DNA from: Effrenium voratum
Taxonomy: Eukaryota; Sar; Dinophyceae; Suessiales; Symbiodiniaceae
Reading direction: 5' to 3'
Length of the DNA stretch: 64,000 bases
NCBI GenBank assembly: GCA_963377175.1
Contig: CAUJNA010001757.1
Location: forward strand, 668,268-732,267
Part shown: in pieces, positions 22,714 through 33,429 of the stretch
Position numbering within the stretch: position 1 is the stretch's first letter
Layout of the letters: each line of letters starts with the position of its first letter
Program-made: the position numbers and the translations under genes
The notes under the pieces: generated by a model
Databases searched by the model: none
What the model saw: the letters and a program-made list of their open reading frames with translations, nothing else
Told to the model about the DNA's origin: nothing

Positions 22714-23241
22714 TTAGGTTGTTTCATCTGTGACTTCCAGAACTGAAGGAAGCCTGGCTTTACCAAAAAAACGGGATTTCACTGCACCAAGCTTAACCTT
22801 CCAAGGGAGGCCCTTGGCTGAAACAACTATTTGACCATTGAAGCGCTGCTCACTCAGAACGCGTCTGGTCGATCTCCCTTCTCGCATGCCAACATCAAAG
22901 AGATTCACAGGGGTGTCAGAAATATGCTTCTTTCCAACCCAAACTCTTGCGCCAATGCAATGCAAATCACGCTTCGAAGATGTTGGTACATGCGCGTCGC
23001 AAAACTCCCTAAGTGCAAGAATCTTCCCAGTCAGTGTTCTCTGTCCTGTCAAGAACTCCATGGGGTCTGGCCTGCCCGTGGAAAAGCAAGCATAAGGAAA
23101 TCTGTATCGATCCACGACCAGGGAGTAATTCCAGAGTCTCTTTTGCAACTTACCTTGCAACGACCTTCCAAGTAATTCCAAGTGGCACAACAGGGTCCTT
23201 TCTCTGCAACCCCTAGCTGCCTGTGGACTCCGTTGGAGCAA
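22714..23241 (-). pseudogene. Copia integrase C-terminal tail fragment
   Basis: An open minus-strand frame of 175 codons. The middle and end resemble the region after the integrase core in copia Pol: PMEFLTGQRTLTGKIL, then ARVWVGKKHISDT, then REGRSTRRVLSEQRF and SAKGLPWKVK. The core with the DDE residues is not seen upstream. The frame ends at 22714, at the junction with the oppositely oriented RT block, which suggests a rearrangement breakpoint near 22.71 kb. Confidence 0.6.
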
Positions 23242-23244
23242 ATC

Positions 23245-25640
23245 TGAGTTCAGCGCTCAGGCCATTGCCCTGCTAATTTGTGTGGAAGGTCCGGGATTGC
23301 GCTGCGATGACACTTGGCAAACTGGCTCGCAAGGTAAAACGCAGAAGCTTTCCGTTGCACGACCACCTTTCCCTAAAACTCACACAGCTGGCACTGCAAC
23401 AAGCACTTAGCACGCTGATCCTTGTTTGCCTCTCAGTGCAGAATGTGTGGCAATAATCAAACTGGACACAGGTTCAGGAGGCGCGTCAGAAGGTTTCACA
23501 TCTTTATGCAGGCTTGCGCTGCAGGATGGGACGAATGGCAAGTGCGTCAGGGCTTGCGCTTCCAGAAGTTCGCGTGAAGGCAAAGTTGGTGCGTGTGGCG
23601 CTCTGGGCACGCGTTGCTCTTCCTGGAACATGTTTTGCAACATCCAACATGGTGAGCTCTAATCCCTGCTCACCTAGCTTTGCAGGGGCAGACCCTGTTA
23701 CTGAGACAACCCGCCCAAAGAAGAGGATGAGGACTTCGGCACGCTTGTCGGTTTGATGTCTCTTGCCTTTCACGCCCACCGTCTTTCGCGCCGTGTTCAA
23801 CTGAATGGCGACTCCGGTGTTCTGCTTGTCCATTGCCTGTGTGCGTTCATGCAGTTGTGCCGCGGAGGTGGTCATGTTCGCAAACTTGAGCCCTACTCCT
23901 GTTTTCCAGCCTTTGGGGATTGTCAGCATCTTTTGGCCAAATTACTTCAGTGCTTCATTGAAGCCATGGAAGTGGTTTTCGGCTGATGCATGTTGGTCTG
24001 TAGGTGGTCCTTGAGCTGCTGGACTTGCTTGGTCAACTCCTCTTTGTTGGCAGTGCCTGGTATTTTTTGCTTTTCGCCTTGTCGTACCAGAATGGTCGCT
24101 GTGATGAGGACACGAGATGTTCTGTGACCCCCTCAGAGATCTGCTCGATCTGTGACTGCCTTGAAGAGCTTGGTCTTTGGCGTGTCTGCGTCCGGGCCCT
24201 GTGGCGGCGATGGAGGTGGCGTGGAAGCGCGGTAGGAGGTCACGCGCGACCTTCTGGGCGAGTTCCTCTTCAGCCCCAAGATGTTGGCCTTTTTCGGGAC
24301 CGCGATGCCCTTTGCGGTGAGTTCCTCGCCCCACCGTGGGTACCTTGGGAGTGAGTGGGATCTACTACTTGTGCGCCACTGTGAGGAACAGCATTGCCTA
24401 TATATAGAGCCTGTTCTTCATACTACTGTGCCCTGGCTTGAAAGCATCTTGGCCTTATTTCCACCCGTTGCCAAGCTGAGTTCCTTGCACTTCTCCTTTG
24501 AGCTCCTTGTGAGTGCAATCATAATAATCATCACCGTACTCCTTTCCATCAAGCACAAACTTAGCACCTGGCAGAGGAAGGGGTTCACTCGTGCAAGGTT
24601 CTGGCGCTGGTGGGTGGTGGTGTTGAGGGCGCGGAAGAAAAGACCCCCGCAGGTCCTTTCGCGCGTACCTGGGCCTGTCGGTATTCAGACAACTTGGTGG
24701 GGTCTTCAAACTTGGTCTGCATTTGGTGGAGGTGGTTGCGTCCACTCCTCATTCTCTCGGCTTCACCACTGCCTGGAGGCCCCCTGAAAAGTTCAATGTT
24801 CCCAAGCAGTTGCGGAATGAACTTCTCATTGAAACATGATCGAGAGGCAGAAAGCTCTGGAAATGGATTCTCAAACTCAAGATAATACTGGTTCAATCTG
24901 CGCCTAGGCTCCGTCTTCCATCATTGCCAAAGTGGCCAGTGATCAACTCAAATCCAGAGGCTCTCAATGATGGACTACACGTCACCTATCACAAAGTTGC
25001 CTGCGAACACACGCGCGTCTTGCCCATTGCCTGCTGCTGGTGAAGCCAACCCTAAGCGCCCTCTAGGCGCCACACAAACAGAGCCCGGGACCACCAACCA
25101 GAGAAACAGGAGCTCCCTGATGGCGAAGTCCAATCACGTCGCATAATCTCGGCCACATCGAGGTCGTTGATTCTTCGACTACTTCCACATTCACTCAAAG
25201 CTTGGTTCATCGCTGCAAATCTGAATGTCCATGCAGTCATGCTTCAATCCGTTGGAAACGCTACAAAAATTACAAATGTGGATCATCGTAATACCAGTGC
25301 AAATCCATGCCGTCACTATTGCCCACATCACCATGCTGCAACTGCTGCACATGGAAACTGCTGAACTCATCTCGCACGCACTCATCCGGGCATGGGCCCA
25401 AGAAAAAGACATCCGTCAGAACCTGCTGCCAAGGAAAGAGAAATACCATACGAGTCAATGGCACACATGCGGACATGCGGAAGACCGTTCATGTGCGACG
25501 CCGTGCTCGCTGCTGTAGGAGCACCTGCGCGCAAGTGCAATCTCCGACTGCTCATGCCATGAACCATGAGTTTCGCAGTGCTCAAGATCTCCATTCGAGC
25601 AAGTGGCCATGAACACATTGTGACTGCACAGAGCTGTTGC
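23245..25640 (-). other. Unresolved middle of the second copia element
   Basis: By position this should contain protease and integrase core. I see only open minus-strand pieces without catalytic motifs: 23929-23504 (with QNTGVAIQLNTARKTVG, loosely like the gag N-terminus at 26.6 kb), 24334-23942, 24896-24585 and 25240-25052. It may include unrelated inserted sequence. Confidence 0.35.
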
Positions 25641-25749
25641 ACACAACTCGTCACCCTCAGACATGTCACAAACAACACTCGGAACAGGGCTTCGAACATC
25701 CAAAGTCAACATATTGCGTTGCTTCAACATTGCGAGCCTTGTTTCCACA

Positions 25750-26800
25750 TGCGCTTGCTTCTTCCTGCATCTTCTTGCATGTGTCGCAGTAATAACAATT
25801 GCAGACAGAGCCCTTGCCTTTTGAGTGTTAATATGAGTTGCTCTGATTGCGTTGGTCACGCTGCTTGCCTTTACCCCTGCCTTTGTCACCTTTGCCCTTT
25901 CTTCACCCTGCCCTTGCCTTCGCCTTCACCTTCTCCCTTGTAGCCTTCTTTGCCGCCTTTGTTGTCGCCTTTGTTTTGTCCAACATCCATAGGCGAAAGA
26001 CCACCATCATCCTGATTCAAAACAAGAGGAAAACAGCTCGAATACTCAGTTTTCAAACATTCGTGTCGCAAAATCCAAGCACGAAACTCTTGGCACGTGG
26101 TGGTTTACCGAAAGCGAATCTGCATCTGCGACCGACGGATTTGTAGTGCATGCAAGAACAGTCGACAAGGCAAGATCTTTCCCGGCCCCGCTCGTGCAAC
26201 CTGTCCATCTCTTCTTCGCGCTGAACCAGCTGCAGGATCTTTTCAGCGGAAAACGGACTGAATATGATTCAAACCTGCCGCGGGTCTGCTCAAAGAGCTT
26301 GATCAAAAGAGCTACCAGAGTTGAACACAACTTCATGGACCGTCTTCTACTATCGTCAGTCATTTTCGTCACCTTGATCTCGGTAGTGGGATTGTCACGA
26401 ACCAAATCAGAGTAACTCTCATCAACCAAGCACAACCCGCTTGTCATGGAGAAACGAAAGTCCTGCCAACTTTGGAGTTCTTCGTCACGAGTTGTTGGTC
26501 ACCAGATGTCAGGCGATCTCACATGTCGCCAAAATGTTTTTATATCACTGCCTTGCACCGAGATGTGACTGCTTCTGCTGCCTGAACTGCATGCGCTGTC
26601 AGCTCAAGGCCGACTCCAGTGTTTTGCTCCACGCGAGCATGTAGCTGCTGCGCTTCGCCTGCGGTTGCTCCAACCATCCGAGACAACTGTCGCACTTGCT
26701 GCCCCATACGCATCCACGAGTGCCTGCATCTGCTGCTGCACCTGATGAAGTGTTGGGGTCTGCTCTGCCGCCGTGTATAAGCCACCAACGGTCAATAGAC
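25750..26800 (-). pseudogene. Copia gag remnant with Gly/Lys tract and damaged zinc knuckle
   Basis: The minus strand gives in order a helical N-terminus (LHQVQQQMQALVDAYG, then after a slip QLHARVEQNTGVGLEL), a gag-core-like frame 26447-26046 (LCSTLVALL, FEQTRGRFESY, STVLACTTNP), a Gly/Lys/Glu-rich tract (YKGEGEGEGKGRVKKGQR, about 25.93 kb) and a Cys cluster CNCYYCDTCKKMQEEASAC near 25.79-25.76 kb where the CCHC knuckle belongs, but without the His. At least three frames are used. The order is that of gag; assignment of the core is by likeness only. Confidence 0.5.
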
Positions 26801-26808
26801 CAACAAGT

Positions 26809-26820
26809 GCTCCGCTACCA
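26809..26820 (-). promoter_or_regulatory. Primer-binding site of the second copia element
   Basis: The minus strand reads TGGTAGCGGAGC, matching the complement of an initiator Met tRNA 3' end (CTCTGCTACCA) at 10 of 11 positions. It lies about nine bases inside the 5' LTR copy, where reverse transcription would be primed. Confidence 0.6.
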
Positions 26821-26825
26821 CGAAA

Positions 26826-26965
26826 GAAAGGCGGCCGAAGTGCACCTATTTTCACACTACTCGCAGCCTGTAGCGACGGCGGTATGTGTGTGTGCGTGTG
26901 TGTGCAACCACACACTCGTCAACCCTACATCAGGCTCTTCAAGATGCAATAAAAACGCTATAAAT
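26826..26965 (-). repeat. LTR-like direct repeat, 5' copy of the second copia element
   Basis: Partner of 20600-20725 in the same orientation. It differs mainly by an expanded TGTGTGTGCGTGTGTG tract. The outer ends diverge, so the true LTR ends cannot be fixed. Confidence 0.65.
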
Positions 26966-27149
26966 TAAACATCATGCGGAGGTAACAATGCCTAACCGGT
27001 TTCCACCATGTTTGCTTTCTTCAACCTAACCGCCCCCACTAACTCAAGAGCATTGTCATGTGCTGCCAAATCAGCTTATCAAAATGTAGCGTCTGCCCTC
27101 AGGCTAGATAGGATTTCAAAATGCTGCACGCATGGTCGTCATGTACAAC

Positions 27150-27295
27150 CCGAAACCAACCCTCAACTAACCCTAACCAACCCTAAAACAACCCGTCAAT
27201 CAACTCTAGACCAATCCTAAACCAACCCTACAACCCTACACCAACCCTAAACCAATTCTGAAGCAACCCTAGAACAACCCTAAGCCAACATCCCG
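27150..27295. repeat. Degenerate CCAACCCTAAA repeat (C-rich strand on plus)
   Basis: Runs of CCAACCCTAAACCAACCC with substitutions. CCCTAAA is the complement of the TTTAGGG telomere word used by dinoflagellates and plants, here interrupted by CCAA. It occurs in inverted orientation at 27570-27915. Confidence 0.75.
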
Positions 27296-27299
27296 TCTG

Positions 27300-27550
27300 G
27301 AATTCGAGCAACCGGGCAACCGCAACAACGGGAAAACAAGAAAACAAGAAAACCGTTTTCGCGTTTTCGCTGCGCCGGTAATTTCGACAGTCTTCGTGCT
27401 TTGCCGGCCTTCCCGTTTTGGTCGGTTTTTGCGTATTAGCAGCTTTTGTGTTCGTGGTTGTTCTGTTTTCGCGCTTTCGCGCCCTCGCGCCGTTTTTGCG
27501 CTGTCACGTTTGGTCTTTTTGCGATTTGCCGTTTCCGTGTTTTCCAGCAA
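27300..27550. repeat. GTTTTCGCG-rich spacer between inverted repeats
   Basis: Short words GTTTTCGCG, GGTTTTTGCG and GGGAAAACAAGAAAAC recur loosely. It forms the centre of an inverted pair of CCAACCCTAAA blocks. Confidence 0.45.
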
Positions 27551-27569
27551 GCGTGTGCGTGTGTGTGTG

Positions 27570-27915
27570 TGAGGTTGGTTTAGATTTGGTTGAGGGTTGG
27601 GGTTAGTTTAAGGTTGGTTCCGGGTTGGTTTAGGCTTGGCTCAGGGTTGCCAGGGGTCGGTTTAAGGTTGGTCTCAGGTTTGTTCAGGGTCGGTTCTCAG
27701 TCAGGCTTGGCTTTGGGTTTCACAGGGTTTAGGGTGGGTTTCGGGTTGGTTTCGGGTGAGGGTTTTGTTGTTTCGGCGGGTTTGGGGGGTTTGCGGTCGG
27801 TTTTGGGTAGGTTTGGTGGGGGTCGGGTTGGGTTAGGGTTTTGTGCAGGGTTGGTTTGGTCGGTCTGGGTTGGTCGGCTTAGGGTTGGTTTCGGGTTGTG
27901 TTTTCTAACGTCTTA
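27570..27915. repeat. Degenerate GGTTGGTTTAGGG repeat (G-rich strand on plus)
   Basis: Reverse complement of the family at 27150-27295 and the same family as in 55.2-58.9 kb. Units are about 10-14 bp and very degenerate (GGTTGGTTTCGGG, GGTTGGTTTAGGC). Confidence 0.75.
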
Positions 27916-28063
27916 GGGTTGGAGCGACAACGCGCATTTCGGCACTTCAAAAGAAGGCGTGCTACTAAACCAGAACCAGCAAGCTCCCTAAACTAAGCCA
28001 ATCCCAGTTGCCCATTTGCTCAGTGACCCGAACGCTTGAGAAGGCAAGCAAGCCCGAAAGAGC

Positions 28064-28170
28064 CTTCTGGGCTGCGGTAGTACCAGGCCACCAGCTCCTC
28101 GAGGTGCGCCTGGCTGGAGCCCAAGGCTGCGTAAGCCATGAGCTTCCCGGCCCAGGTGAGGTCGTCGATC
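28064..28170 (-). CDS. Probable carbamoyltransferase exon (AGKLMAYAALG), seventh
   Basis: The minus strand has TTCTCAG|GATCGAC, a good acceptor with the AG|G seen in all other exons of the gene, followed by coding sequence IDDLTWAGKLMAYAALGSSQ and HLEELVAWYYRSPE. Carbamoyltransferases of the NodU family have a conserved block of type GKxMGLAxYG after the N-terminal metal-binding segment, which this fits. The exon starts by completing a codon, and the sixth exon at 52.23 kb ends two bases into one, so they join as ATG. The 3' end is uncertain: a GC donor after GAAG at 28064, or a GT donor further on (the frame closes at 28020). The upstream part back to 28214 is open but lies before the acceptor. 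It may instead belong to another copy of the family. Confidence 0.5.
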
Positions 28171-28174
28171 CTGA

Positions 28175-30960
28175 GAACCCATGTGGGATAAGCGGTGCGC
28201 TCATAGCGGCCCATCCAAAAAGCAAACTAAAACAAATTTTGCAGACCCTGAGCTGGCCTGTCTTTATGGAGGTTGAAAAGGCCCTGCCCTTTAGAATGTT
28301 GGTTTTGGGTTGGGTTTTGGGCTGGTTGTGTTTTACACAAACTAGATTAGTTGTACGGGCTTCTCTGGTTTGAGCGGCAGCAACTGCGGCTGCTAGAGCG
28401 GTGGCTACCAGGCACGCTTATGGGTGTCAAACGCACTCAGATTCTTGCGACATGCTTGACTTGAAGCCACATGTCTCCCAACATGTTTCAGTTTCAAAAC
28501 CAAAATGTTCAGCAAGCAGTGTGTTGAAAAAAGCAAACCATCATAGTCATAGTCATTTGCAACACTCTGCATTTCTGCATTTTGGCCCTGGGTGTGCGCT
28601 AGAACCACAAGCCCCTCTAGTTCCCAAATCTTCCCAAACACAAATTCGACCGAGGCGGACATTCAGGAACTATGTTCAACCAGTCACTGAATCTCCTGGC
28701 TGGCGGGAGTGGTTGGGGAAGTGCTTTAACTGTACACTCACGGGCGGCGAGTTTGGTTTGACTAGCTTCCTTCCCCGGAGAACTGCCTTCTTCCATGCAT
28801 CTTCTGGGGTATCACCTTGGCGTCGGTAGTTGGAGGCGGCAGGATGCAAAGTTGCCAATTCTGCTTGCGGCAAGTTCTCAGTTGACAAACCAGAAATGGA
28901 CTAAATAAAACACCCACAATCAGAATTGCAAAGCATCTGGTCGCGGCAGCAAGGTTCATCGTGGGACTCGGTTGGGCTGACTTGTTTCACGAGCTTCACC
29001 CAGTTCTGCACCAGAGCGCTCACGCACGAGCTTTGAGAACCGCTCTGCAACATAAGGGCGCCGCTGTAAGTTGAGCTGATGACCTGTCGCCCCGCACGAA
29101 CTTGTCCAAGACATCTCGTAGGAAGGGGTCGGCTGTTTTGCAGCGGGAAGCTATCTTGCACAGTGTTCAAAAACACCCAACTGCAGGTTTCCATTGAGTA
29201 ACTCTATGCCCCTGCCTCTGGTCACACGCGAAAAATCGTTTGCTCGTACTTGGAGACTCGGAAATATGTCCTCTAGCAGCTCCCCGGCAACTAGCTCATC
29301 CCAAGCATCAGGGCAAAGTTGCTCCACTTTGGCAGCCCGGAACTCTAAAGCTTTTTGTCAATCAGAAAAATTCATACCAAGTTTTAATAAGGCGTATGAA
29401 TCAGCAACCAACGATGTGCTACACAATCATGCTCATGGCTGTTCAGGAAATTCATGGTCAGGAATAAATAGGCTCTGCAAGATAGTCTGGGTTGCATCCT
29501 GCACCCCTGGAGTAGCACGCGCGCAAGGTTGCTAGGCAATGCTTCCGAGTGTCCTGCTTCAAGATTTTTGTCATGTCTTCAGGGTAACTGCGGTCATGCA
29601 GTGATTGAGCCCTGTTGCGAAGTGATGATGTCAGATCTCCGCAAGCTCACCAGCCTGTCAAAAAGTGTACGCATACTCAGCCAATTTGACGATTACACAG
29701 GTGCCTTCTTGGTTGGTTTTGAGACTTCTCTTCTTCACACAGTAGATGATGTGGTTGAAGGCAGCAGCGTGGGCACCATGGCCTGCGACCATGGTGTAAT
29801 TCTGCTCCTCTTGGTCATGCGTTTCACATCGCATCAAAAACCAGCAGTTTGCTGCGCAAGCTGCTGTGTCCAAGACTCTTGACATGGCGCCCGCTCCTCT
29901 TGTTGGCTTGCTCCGCTCTTGTCTGATGTCCAGCCCGCGCAGCCAGAGAAAATGGCTGGCCAAGTTCCGGCAGATGTGGGACGGCCTTGCAGGGCGACCT
30001 CAAGCGCAGCATTCCTTTTCTGCCCGCCCAGCCTTGAAAAGCAAGCGGCAAGTGGTTAGTCCAATCATAAGGTCACGCGTGCTTGTCACTCGTTGAAGCA
30101 CTGTTTGGCCAAACGATGGGCTCGGGATGATTTCTCGGCAAACTGATTTGTTTCCTCAGCCACCTGGGATTCAGCATGCTACGCAATCAGACACATTTAT
30201 CACATGAGCCTGGCTTGTCAAATTTGAATCCACGACGACAAGTATAATACCAAGGCGCCGTCCCCAAGTCCAACGGCTGCGTTCGTGCCAGCGTTGCAGA
30301 TCGCAGCGCGCACTGGGCCGCACGGGCCTGGGAAGACTCCGCCACATCTGCCGTCGCTTAGCTCCCTGTTATGGCTGCTGAATGGTTGCGCTCCGCATCT
30401 CACTGTGGGAAAAACAAAGCCTGTTTTTTTCAAGGATGATGGGCAACTGGTTTTGTGTGTCGGTTCGCATCAGTTTACACTTTAAGGTTTGACATCCCTC
30501 ATCATGATGTTCTTTCTAGGTTGCCAAGTCGTTAGGTTATCATGGGATGACTGAAATTTATGCCCTCTACAAGCCAAATGCTTCGACAATTTGCATGACC
30601 AGGTCGTTATTGTTCTGAGGCTTCAGCCCAATGCTAGTCGAGCACACACGCACGCACCCTCAAGGCTTTTTCCAAGCTCGGCGACGCCTACTCCCAACTC
30701 GCCTACTCCGCTCGCAAACGCAGGGTGCAGCTGATGAGGCGCGCGAGCCACATCGCAATCTAAATACGGGTTGGCGTCCAGCAATATGTTTATTTTTGGC
30801 GCATCTTTCAGCAAAGCCGCCGAAGTTCAAGCAGAAAGTGCCGACGGCGGCTGCGCCAGGGCCAAAGACCAAAGCCCAAGAGCATTGCGCGCCGGCCAAA
30901 GCCCAAGATGATGGGCCGACCAAGCCGAGGACGGGTGGCCTACAAGAGTTTCAATGAGAT
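28175..30960. other. Unassigned stretch, possible intron sequence
   Basis: About 2.8 kb without tandem repeats or recognisable domains. Short frames on both strands (28676-28405 minus, 29529-29882 plus, 29963-29658 minus, 30631-30957 plus) lack known motifs. If the 28.1-kb exon belongs to the gene at 52-61 kb, this is intron. Confidence 0.35.
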
Positions 30961-30963
30961 GAA

Positions 30964-31158
30964 CTAAAGGCAACAATCGCAAACCCATAAGAAGTGACCC
31001 CGACCTGCGCCTGCAAGACTGCCCACATCGAACCGCACCTCCTCGAGGAGCTCATCGACATCGGCCAAGCCCCGTTCCACGCCAGGCCCATCATCCGCCA
31101 CCATCAAACCTTGGCCGGGCTCTCGGTCGATCAGCCGTTGCTGGCTAACGCGTAGCAC
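30964..31158 (-). other. Coding-looking segment, possible unrecognised exon
   Basis: An open minus-strand frame with high third-position GC reads VADDGPGVERGLADVDELLE and then EVRFDVGSLAGAG, unlike the surrounding sequence. I do not recognise a family and cannot fix splice sites. It may be a fossil exon. Confidence 0.3.
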
Positions 31159-31159
31159 G

Positions 31160-32535
31160 GTCTTTTTTGTTACCTATGGCCAAAATGTATCAATGATGTT
31201 GGTGGAGAAAGATTTTTAATCGAGACATCGCAGCCGATCTGAGTTGAGCCACAGACTCGAACGACTTGATAGCGGCTCAAGTTGCTTCGCGGCTCAAGCT
31301 TCTTCGCGGCTCAAGCGTCGCCGGTGGTGGTCGGAACGCCTCCTGGACGCCGAAAGAGCGCTTGACCACCAATCAGGAGGTGCTACCGAAACGTGACGGC
31401 GCCTCTTGTTGTGTCCTGTTTCGTTCTTTAGCCAAGGGTCATTAGCCTGATTCTTTTGGACAAGCGCTGGCGGGAACTTGCAAAGTCAGGAAGCCCAGGC
31501 CGAAGACGAAGCCCTCGGTGCTAGACTGTAAACTCCTAGACTCAATCAATGAAGTTGAACTGGGAATTCATGCGTGCTTCTTTTGCCGAGGATCCCGGAC
31601 GCAGCTGAATGCTCAGGCTGAGGACGAGGATGGTGAGTGTGATGATGATGATGATGATGATGATGACGCCAGCCACTAGCCATTGATTAGCCGTGTGATA
31701 TTATTCTCAAAAAAGCCTAGGCCAGCCCTTCCTGCCGCATCGGGCCCACTTTGCATCAACCGCGACATGGTCATAGGACCTGGGTACTGAGGTTGGAGAG
31801 GACGTCTTCGCCCGGGAAGAGCCGCAAACAAGAAAGTTAACATTGGTTGAAACACAACGAACATTGGTTGACCCCTTCAATATTCACTTCAGCTTAAGTG
31901 ACATCCGCCATTCATGCTTCCGACTTCTGGAAGGTGGCATCCTCGATCGCGCACATGGGCTAACAGCCTGAAAGGTTGGCAAGATCCTCGAAAAGGAAAC
32001 ATGGATACTAGGGTTTTGAACATGGATCGCACCAACCGACATAAATACTAACTGCATCCTAGATTCGCTCATCATCATGAGGCGGAGAACGCGCAGCTTT
32101 TGAGCCATCGCCTTGAAGGGGTGTCCGTCATGGGTCACATCAGGACAAAGACAACTAGCTTCAGGGCGTGTGACTAGTCATCCAACCAAGATAGCAAGCC
32201 GGATCAGGCCATTGGTGCGTGGGACATGTGGATGGCGTAATAAACACATTTCAGCCACCAAAAGCAGGAATGCCCCCGCGGTCAAAGCCGCTTGTTTGAC
32301 GGGGCTGATATGGGGTCTGGGACGGTGCCCACATGGGCCATGACAAGTTCATACAAGATACCATCATGAGCTCCATCAGCTCCAGCCGCATCGGGCCGAT
32401 TTGGCTGATTGACAATAAGAACACACCGGCAGACCCAAAAGGAAATCCAAGACAAGGTAAGCCCCGCCACGCCTCATGTGAGGAAGCGCTACCTTTAAGA
32501 TTGCTGCTGGGAGGTAGAGATTGGAAACATCAAAG
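31160..32535. other. Unassigned stretch with two small tandem repeats
   Basis: Three copies of a ~17-bp GCGGCTCAAGNTTCTTC unit lie at 31271-31318, and a (GAT)n run lies at about 31636-31666. On the plus strand 32337-32457 reads GHDKFIQDTIMSSISSSRIG and ends in CAAG|GTAAGC, a possible exon with donor that I cannot assign. Confidence 0.35.
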
Positions 32536-32539
32536 CAAT

Positions 32540-33420
32540 TATTTAGTGAATATTAGCAAATGAAATAATGAATGAGAATAGTGAATTAAAACCATTGCGA
32601 ATGGAAATAGTGAATGGGAATAGTGAATGGACATACGCCTACATCGCGAGGTGACTAGGCCCAGGTGAGTTGCGATAAAGCTTAGGCCCTTAGGCTTAGC
32701 AAAGCAAAGCGAAACAATGTTTATATGCTAAAGGGAAGCCCTCGACTCGATTGGCCCCAAATCTGCCCAACGCAGCGCCCGCAATTTCCATAAGTGCCAA
32801 GTCACTAATTTTCACTAATTCCGTTCATTATTTTGTTCACTAGTTGTTTGCTCAAGATTGCAGTCTATTCAAGAGGAAAAAGCATAAATCACTAACCTGC
32901 ATTAAATTTCACTAACTTTCACCAAACTTCACTAAATTTCATTAAATGTAACTAAATTTCGAAAGCCCAAATTGTGAAATTTAGCGAAATTTAATGAAAT
33001 TTAATGAAATTTAACAAACTTCGCTAAATTTCGCTAAATTTCACTAAATTTCACCAAGTTTCATTAATTTGATTCAGCGAAAATTAATGACATGTAATGA
33101 ATTTAAAATATTGAAAACAAATGAATTTTAGAGGAATCGAAATCGTGAAAACTAATCAATTGTAGAGGTTGAATTTCCAAAATCGGCAAACTGTTGCTAT
33201 TCAAATTAATGAAATAAATTAGCGAATGCTCGCCCCGCCTGTTGGGGAAGCCGCTGGCAGGCCCTCTTATCACAAATGCGTTCTCAATTCACTAATTGAA
33301 GTCACAAACTGCAAATCCATGTTTCCCAATTCACAATTTTGATTCACTAAATATTTCACTCACTATTTCGATTCACAAACTATTTCACCATGCTTCACTA
33401 ATTTAATTCAAAACATGTGT
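32540..33420. repeat. AT-rich AAATTTCACTA repeat in both orientations
   Basis: Variants of AAATTTCACTA and its reverse complement TAGTGAAATTT recur with a period of about 10-12 bp, densest at 32900-33070, with GAATAGTGAATGG copies at 32570-32630. Base composition is far lower in GC than the surroundings. Few open frames exist. Confidence 0.75.
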
Positions 33421-33429
33421 TCCAGTGTC

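Larger units (their letters stand above)
20600..26965 (-). mobile_element. Second Ty1/copia-like element, heavily degraded, RT block inverted
   Basis: In minus-strand order: LTR (26.97-26.83), primer site (26.82-26.81), gag (26.8-25.75), unresolved middle, integrase C-terminal tail (23.24-22.71), a reverse-transcriptase block on the opposite strand (21.63-22.71), RNase H (21.48-21.30) and LTR (20.73-20.60). All parts except the RT block point the same way and sit where the copia order predicts. Every coding part has stops or slips. Alternatively the RT block could be a separate inserted fragment. Confidence 0.65.

Noticed and set aside
27150..27915. True telomere
   Set aside because: The repeat is degenerate, interrupted by CCAA, in both orientations and internal to the window.
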